A DNA stretch of 64,000 nt from Bacteroidia bacterium (GTDB lineage Bacteria > Bacteroidota > Bacteroidia > UKL13-3), in contig JAIBAK010000001.1 of assembly GCA_019695215.1 (NCBI GenBank), forward strand, positions 81,028 to 145,027. The letters run 5' to 3'. Positions 60,898 through 64,000 of this stretch are shown piece after piece. The notes below the pieces were generated by a model. That model was not told the DNA's origin. It worked only from the letters and a program-made list of their open reading frames with translations, and ran no database searches. The position numbers were made by a program, and so were the translations under genes. Position 1 is the stretch's first letter. Each line of letters starts with the position of its first letter.

Positions 60898-61821
60898 ATG
60901 AAAAAGATGGCCGTTTTGGATTTAGGTACTAATACCTTTCACCTGCATATAGCCTATGTGAAGGAGACTGATTTTGAAACGGTTTTCAAAATGCAGATTC
61001 CTGTAAAATTGGGAGAGGGCGGCATAAATCAGGGATATATTGGAGAAGAGCCGTATAAAAGGGGAATAGCAGCCATGAATGATTTTTCAGTTGAATTAAA
61101 GAATTATCAGGTTGAAATAATTAGAGCATTTGCCACATCAGCCATCAGGGACGCTTCAAATGGGTTGAATTTTTTGGAAGAGGTAAAACGAAACACTCAA
61201 ATTGAAATTGGTACAATCACAGGAGAGCAGGAGGCCTTGTTTATTTGTGAAGGGGTACGTCATTCATTACCTTTTTCAACAGACCCTAAATTAATCATGG
61301 ATATTGGTGGAGGAAGTGTGGAGTTTATTATTGCTAATCAAACAACTGTTTTTTGGAAACAAAGTTTTAGACTCGGGGCGGCACGTCTTATTGAAAAATA
61401 CCATCGGCAGGATCCGATGGGGGAAGAGGAGTGCACTGGTTTATATGAACACCTGCGGCTGCAACTTACTCCTCTTTGGGAGGCACTGTTACAATTTCCG
61501 GTAACCGATTTAGTTGGTTCAGCCGGTTCTTTTGAATCGGTGGTGGAGCTTATTGGTGATTTGCTTCAAAAACCGGCACAAAAGTTTTCGTCTAAAAGCC
61601 ATTTAATTGAACTGGATGATTTCTTTCAAATTCACCCGATACTCTTGCAGTCAACCACTGCCGAAAGAAAAAAAATGCAAGGATTGGTTTCGTTCAGAGT
61701 AGAAATGATGGTGGCTGCTTCCTGTTTAATTGATGTGGTTTTGAAACACGCCCGTATTAGGCGGCTTATTGCATCGGAGTATTCATTGAAAGAAGGAGTT
61801 TTTTTCTCGGAGAAAAATTAG
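60898..61821 (+). CDS. Ppx/GppA-type phosphatase
   Basis: 307 aa, the short form without the C-terminal HD half. The actin-like ATPase fold: LDLGTNTFHL, then ATSAIRDASNG, ITGEQEA, and MDIGGGSVEFI. It removes phosphate from polyphosphate or pppGpp; short-form members favour short polyphosphates. It diverges from crcB and overlaps maf's end by 4 nt at the 3' end. Confidence 0.92.
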   Translation: MKKMAVLDLGTNTFHLHIAYVKETDFETVFKMQIPVKLGEGGINQGYIGEEPYKRGIAAMNDFSVELKNYQVEIIRAFATSAIRDASNGLNFLEEVKRNTQIEIGTITGEQEALFICEGVRHSLPFSTDPKLIMDIGGGSVEFIIANQTTVFWKQSFRLGAARLIEKYHRQDPMGEEECTGLYEHLRLQLTPLWEALLQFPVTDLVGSAGSFESVVELIGDLLQKPAQKFSSKSHLIELDDFFQIHPILLQSTTAERKKMQGLVSFRVEMMVAASCLIDVVLKHARIRRLIASEYSLKEGVFFSEKN

Positions 61822-62384
61822 AGGTGTAATTTTTTTAACTCTTCGTTCACCCTGCTAACCGGAAGTCCCATTACGTTGTAAAAGCATCCGTTTATTTTTT
61901 CAACGGCTGTATAGCCAAACCAATCCTGAATGCCATAGCTTCCAGCTTTATCAAACGGGTGATATTGGTTAATATAATGCCATATTTCATCGTTAGAAAG
62001 GCGTTTGCAGGTTACTTCGGTACGTTCAAAAAAAGTATGCACTTTTTCAGTTGTGCGCAAGCACACTCCCGTAAATACCTCATGGGTGGTTCCGCAGATG
62101 GTTTTCAGCATTCTGAAAGCATCATCCCCGTCTTCGGGTTTGTTCAATACACGGTCGTTCACCCACACAATTGTATCGGCTGTGAGTAAAATATGATTTG
62201 TTAAATCACCCGGGAAATGCATGGCTTTCTTTTTAGCCAGATGTACAGCTATTTCGTAACTGTGCAATTCAACCGGAAAACTCTCATCCACTTCATAGGT
62301 GTGAATTTCATAAGACAGTTCAAGACCTTTGATAAGTTCCTGCCTGCGCGGAGATTTGGATGCAAGGATTATTTTTTTATTCAT
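61818..62384 (-). CDS. maf: Maf-family nucleotide pyrophosphatase
   Basis: 188 aa, hydrolyses modified or non-canonical NTPs such as dTTP/UTP-type. It has SKSPRRQEL (residues 9-17) and LTADTIVWVND with the catalytic Asp, then HEVFTGVCL. It is 7 nt downstream of the Ldh-family gene. No extra domains. Confidence 0.93.
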   Translation of the reverse strand: MNKKIILASKSPRRQELIKGLELSYEIHTYEVDESFPVELHSYEIAVHLAKKKAMHFPGDLTNHILLTADTIVWVNDRVLNKPEDGDDAFRMLKTICGTTHEVFTGVCLRTTEKVHTFFERTEVTCKRLSNDEIWHYINQYHPFDKAGSYGIQDWFGYTAVEKINGCFYNVMGLPVSRVNEELKKLHL

Positions 62385-62390
62385 ATCTGA

Positions 62391-63467
62391 TTAAAGTGAA
62401 ATATTAAACCTTTCACCTAATGCAGCTAAATCTTTTACCACATTCCCGTTTAATGGAATTCCGTTTTTCAGCCTGTACTCAGTCATGCTGAACTCCGGTT
62501 CTCCGGGTATCAAAACACGTTCGGCAATATCTATTGCAGGAGCACTTTTAAAACGTTGAATCCAGTTGTCCATATGTTTCTTAAAATCGGCAGCCGGTCT
62601 GAAGGCATCTATGCGCATGGCACCTACAAAGTGGCCAAGTCCTTTCCCAGGTAAATCGGGAAGCGGATCAAGAAAGGCTACAAATGGCGGAACCCACGGA
62701 CCATAGTTGGCACCGCCCAGCACGGCACTCATAATATCAACCAATGCACCCAAACCATATCCCTTGTGCCCTGCGGCATCGTGCGAACTTCCCAGTGGCA
62801 ATAAGGCTCCACCGTTTTTTACGGCATTGGCATCGGTACTGTCATTTCCTTCCTTATCCTGCACCCAACCAAGGGGTATTGATTTTCCTTCGCGCTGTGC
62901 AATTTCTAATTTTCCGTTTGCTGCCGATGAAGTGGCCATATCAAGTACAAATGGTTTTTCTTTTAATGCAGGAATGGCAACACTAATAGGATTTGTTCCA
63001 AGCAATCGTTCTTTACTAAAAGTAGGTGCTACCAGCGGACTGGCATTCGTCATGGCAAAACCAATCATGTCATGGTTCAGAGCCATCATGCTGTGATAGC
63101 CGGCAATACCAAAGTGATTTGAGTTCATTACACTCACCCAGCCGCTGCCGCATTGTTTCGCTTTTTCAATGGCAATGTTCATAGCAAACGGGGCGGAGAT
63201 CAATCCTAAAGCCGCATCAGCATCTACAGTGGCCGTAGATGGGGTTTCGTGTATCACCTTCATGTTGGGCTTGGCGTTCACCCTGTTTTTCTCCCACAGT
63301 CGGACATAACCAGAGAGTCGTGCTACCCCGTGCGAGTCAATACCTCGAATGTCGGCTGCCAGCAGTACATCGGCTGCTAATTGTGCGTGCTCGTTGCTGT
63401 GTCCGATTTTTAAAAGTATGTTCTTGGTGAACGAATAAAGCTGGTCTCTGCTATAAATAGCTGACAT
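62391..63467 (-). CDS. Ldh/MDH-family NAD(P)-dependent oxidoreductase
   Basis: 358 aa of the malate/L-lactate/L-sulfolactate dehydrogenase family, which has its own (non-Rossmann) fold. RGIDSHGVARLSGYV holds the catalytic His; SNHFGIAGYHSM, MTNASPLVAP and GHKGYGLGALVDIMSAVLGG are diagnostic. The substrate (malate, 2,3-diketo-L-gulonate, ureidoglycolate and others) is not clear. Last-but-one of the minus run, 7 nt from maf; the SPFH gene end lies 17 nt upstream. Confidence 0.92.
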   Translation of the reverse strand: MSAIYSRDQLYSFTKNILLKIGHSNEHAQLAADVLLAADIRGIDSHGVARLSGYVRLWEKNRVNAKPNMKVIHETPSTATVDADAALGLISAPFAMNIAIEKAKQCGSGWVSVMNSNHFGIAGYHSMMALNHDMIGFAMTNASPLVAPTFSKERLLGTNPISVAIPALKEKPFVLDMATSSAANGKLEIAQREGKSIPLGWVQDKEGNDSTDANAVKNGGALLPLGSSHDAAGHKGYGLGALVDIMSAVLGGANYGPWVPPFVAFLDPLPDLPGKGLGHFVGAMRIDAFRPAADFKKHMDNWIQRFKSAPAIDIAERVLIPGEPEFSMTEYRLKNGIPLNGNVVKDLAALGERFNISL

Positions 63468-63483
63468 AAGAAAAGAAGTAAAT

Positions 63484-64000
63484 TTATTTTGTATCGATGA
63501 TTAACGGAGAGTTTCCTTTGTTAGGAATAACAATTACTTTGGAGTTGGGCGACTTGGCTAATTCGAGATTGGCTTTTATACTTTCGTATTGTAATTGTTT
63601 ATCGCTAAGTCCGCTGCTTATAATTTTTTGATAATCGGCAATACCTTGTGCTTCCACTCGTTTACGTTCGGCTTCCTGTTGCTCTTTTTGTAAAACAAAT
63701 TGCATTTTTTGTGCTTCCTGCTCGGCATTTATCTTTGATTCAATACTGGTTTTTACCGATTGAGGAAGAGTGATATTACGCACAAGCAATTGTTCAAGCA
63801 CCAGCCCTCTGTTTTTAAAATCTTTTTCTATGCTGTTAAAAATACGGGTTTGAAATTCATCTCTTCTTTTTGAATAGAGCGATACAGCATCGTAATAAAC
63901 GGCATTGTCACGTATTTTAGTCCGGGTAAGCGGTCGCACAATTTTATCCTGATAATCTAATCCTGTTTGTTGCAATAATCTGGGAGATTCTGACGGAATG
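63484..64000 (-). CDS. Prohibitin/SPFH-family protein, 5' end cut by the window edge
   Basis: The reading frame is open to base 64000; only the C-terminal part is seen (about 172 aa). It has the SPFH core end and then a long Glu/Gln/Lys-rich coiled coil (INAEQEAQKMQFVLQKEQQE) and IADYQKIISSGLSDKQ, which fits prohibitin-like proteins. The apparent TTG start at 63975 is an internal residue, since the frame continues with IPSESPRLL upstream. These oligomerise on the inner membrane. The N-terminal anchor would be beyond the window. Confidence 0.86.
   Translation of the reverse strand, partial: IPSESPRLLQQTGLDYQDKIVRPLTRTKIRDNAVYYDAVSLYSKRRDEFQTRIFNSIEKDFKNRGLVLEQLLVRNITLPQSVKTSIESKINAEQEAQKMQFVLQKEQQEAERKRVEAQGIADYQKIISSGLSDKQLQYESIKANLELAKSPNSKVIVIPNKGNSPLIIDTK

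Noticed and set aside
1-64000. CRISPR array, rRNA genes, tmRNA or phage structural genes
   Set aside because: No regularly spaced repeats, rRNA-like conserved stretches or phage genes were recognised on reading the window.

Overview
The window is chromosomal DNA from a member of the Bacteroidota. The evidence is family-level: a protein with a type IX secretion (T9SS) C-terminal sorting domain, several families largely confined to this phylum (IPExxxVDY, DUF2480, DUF5606, the DUF5117-type zinc metalloprotease), a TonB with the usual Bacteroidota N-terminus, an ECF sigma/anti-sigma/Spy-like operon, and promoters whose -7 box fits TAnnTTTG. Base composition is moderate, about 42-45% GC by eye. 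The content suits an aerobic, free-living heterotroph of the Chitinophagales/Sphingobacteriales/Flavobacteriales breadth; I cannot place it more finely.

Layout. 1-5.3 kb: start of a secreted protein, aspartate kinase, fructose-1,6-bisphosphatase, a large periplasmic zinc metalloprotease, a strong bidirectional terminator and tRNA-Ser(GGA). 5.3-10.4 kb: a tightly overlapped minus-strand operon (polysaccharide deacetylase, GT2 glycosyltransferase, TatD nuclease, DUF1800, DUF1501). 10.5-14.7 kb: TolC and HlyD-type adaptor without a pump, gpsA, and a 73-aa protein with an unusually good Shine-Dalgarno. 14.7-21.1 kb: housekeeping block (rnc, fabF, acpP diverging from IPExxxVDY, pyk, DUF2480; then class I fumarase). 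21.1-23.5 kb: DinB, zinc-ribbon, SRPBCC and AlkD-like proteins. 23.5-31.0 kb: dicarboxylate/amino-acid symporter, acyltransferase, aminopeptidase P, TonB, Bcp peroxiredoxin, M23 peptidase, FAH-family protein. 31.1-36.9 kb: a 56-aa lipoprotein, a hybrid propeller sensor whose kinase His and N-box His are both replaced, an M3 peptidase and DUF5606. 37.0-40.4 kb: icmF, a fused B12-dependent acyl-CoA mutase with its GTPase chaperone.

The main accessory feature is at 40.4-45.5 kb. A two-gene cassette (Eco57I-class N6-adenine methyltransferase plus a small PD-(D/E)xK-like nuclease) is inserted directly behind icmF. It is bracketed by two copies of the icmF 3' end, 62/73 identical. Seven of the ten coding differences between the copies are synonymous, so the second copy derives from a diverged functional icmF allele. 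The right junction also carries REP-like palindromes and a MITE-like 140-bp inverted-repeat element. No integrase or transposase is visible.

45.0-50.3 kb holds a Met/His/Cys-rich membrane protein, a small beta-barrel protein, an FMN reductase, an ArsC-like protein and an esterase (these last two divergent, with promoters that predict leaderless mRNAs), DUF1569, and a three-gene operon (T9SS-exported protein, membrane protein, winged-helix regulator) preceded by a 33-bp near-perfect palindrome placed as an operator. 50.4-64 kb is mostly conserved housekeeping: tcdA, an aldose epimerase, a DMT transporter, a lipoprotein, a class III aminotransferase, a polysaccharide flippase, the ECF sigma operon, MazG-like, dtd, rsgA, crcB, Ppx/GppA, Maf, an Ldh-family dehydrogenase and a truncated SPFH/prohibitin gene at the right edge.

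Working limits: all family calls are from reading the translated sequence; no database search was run.
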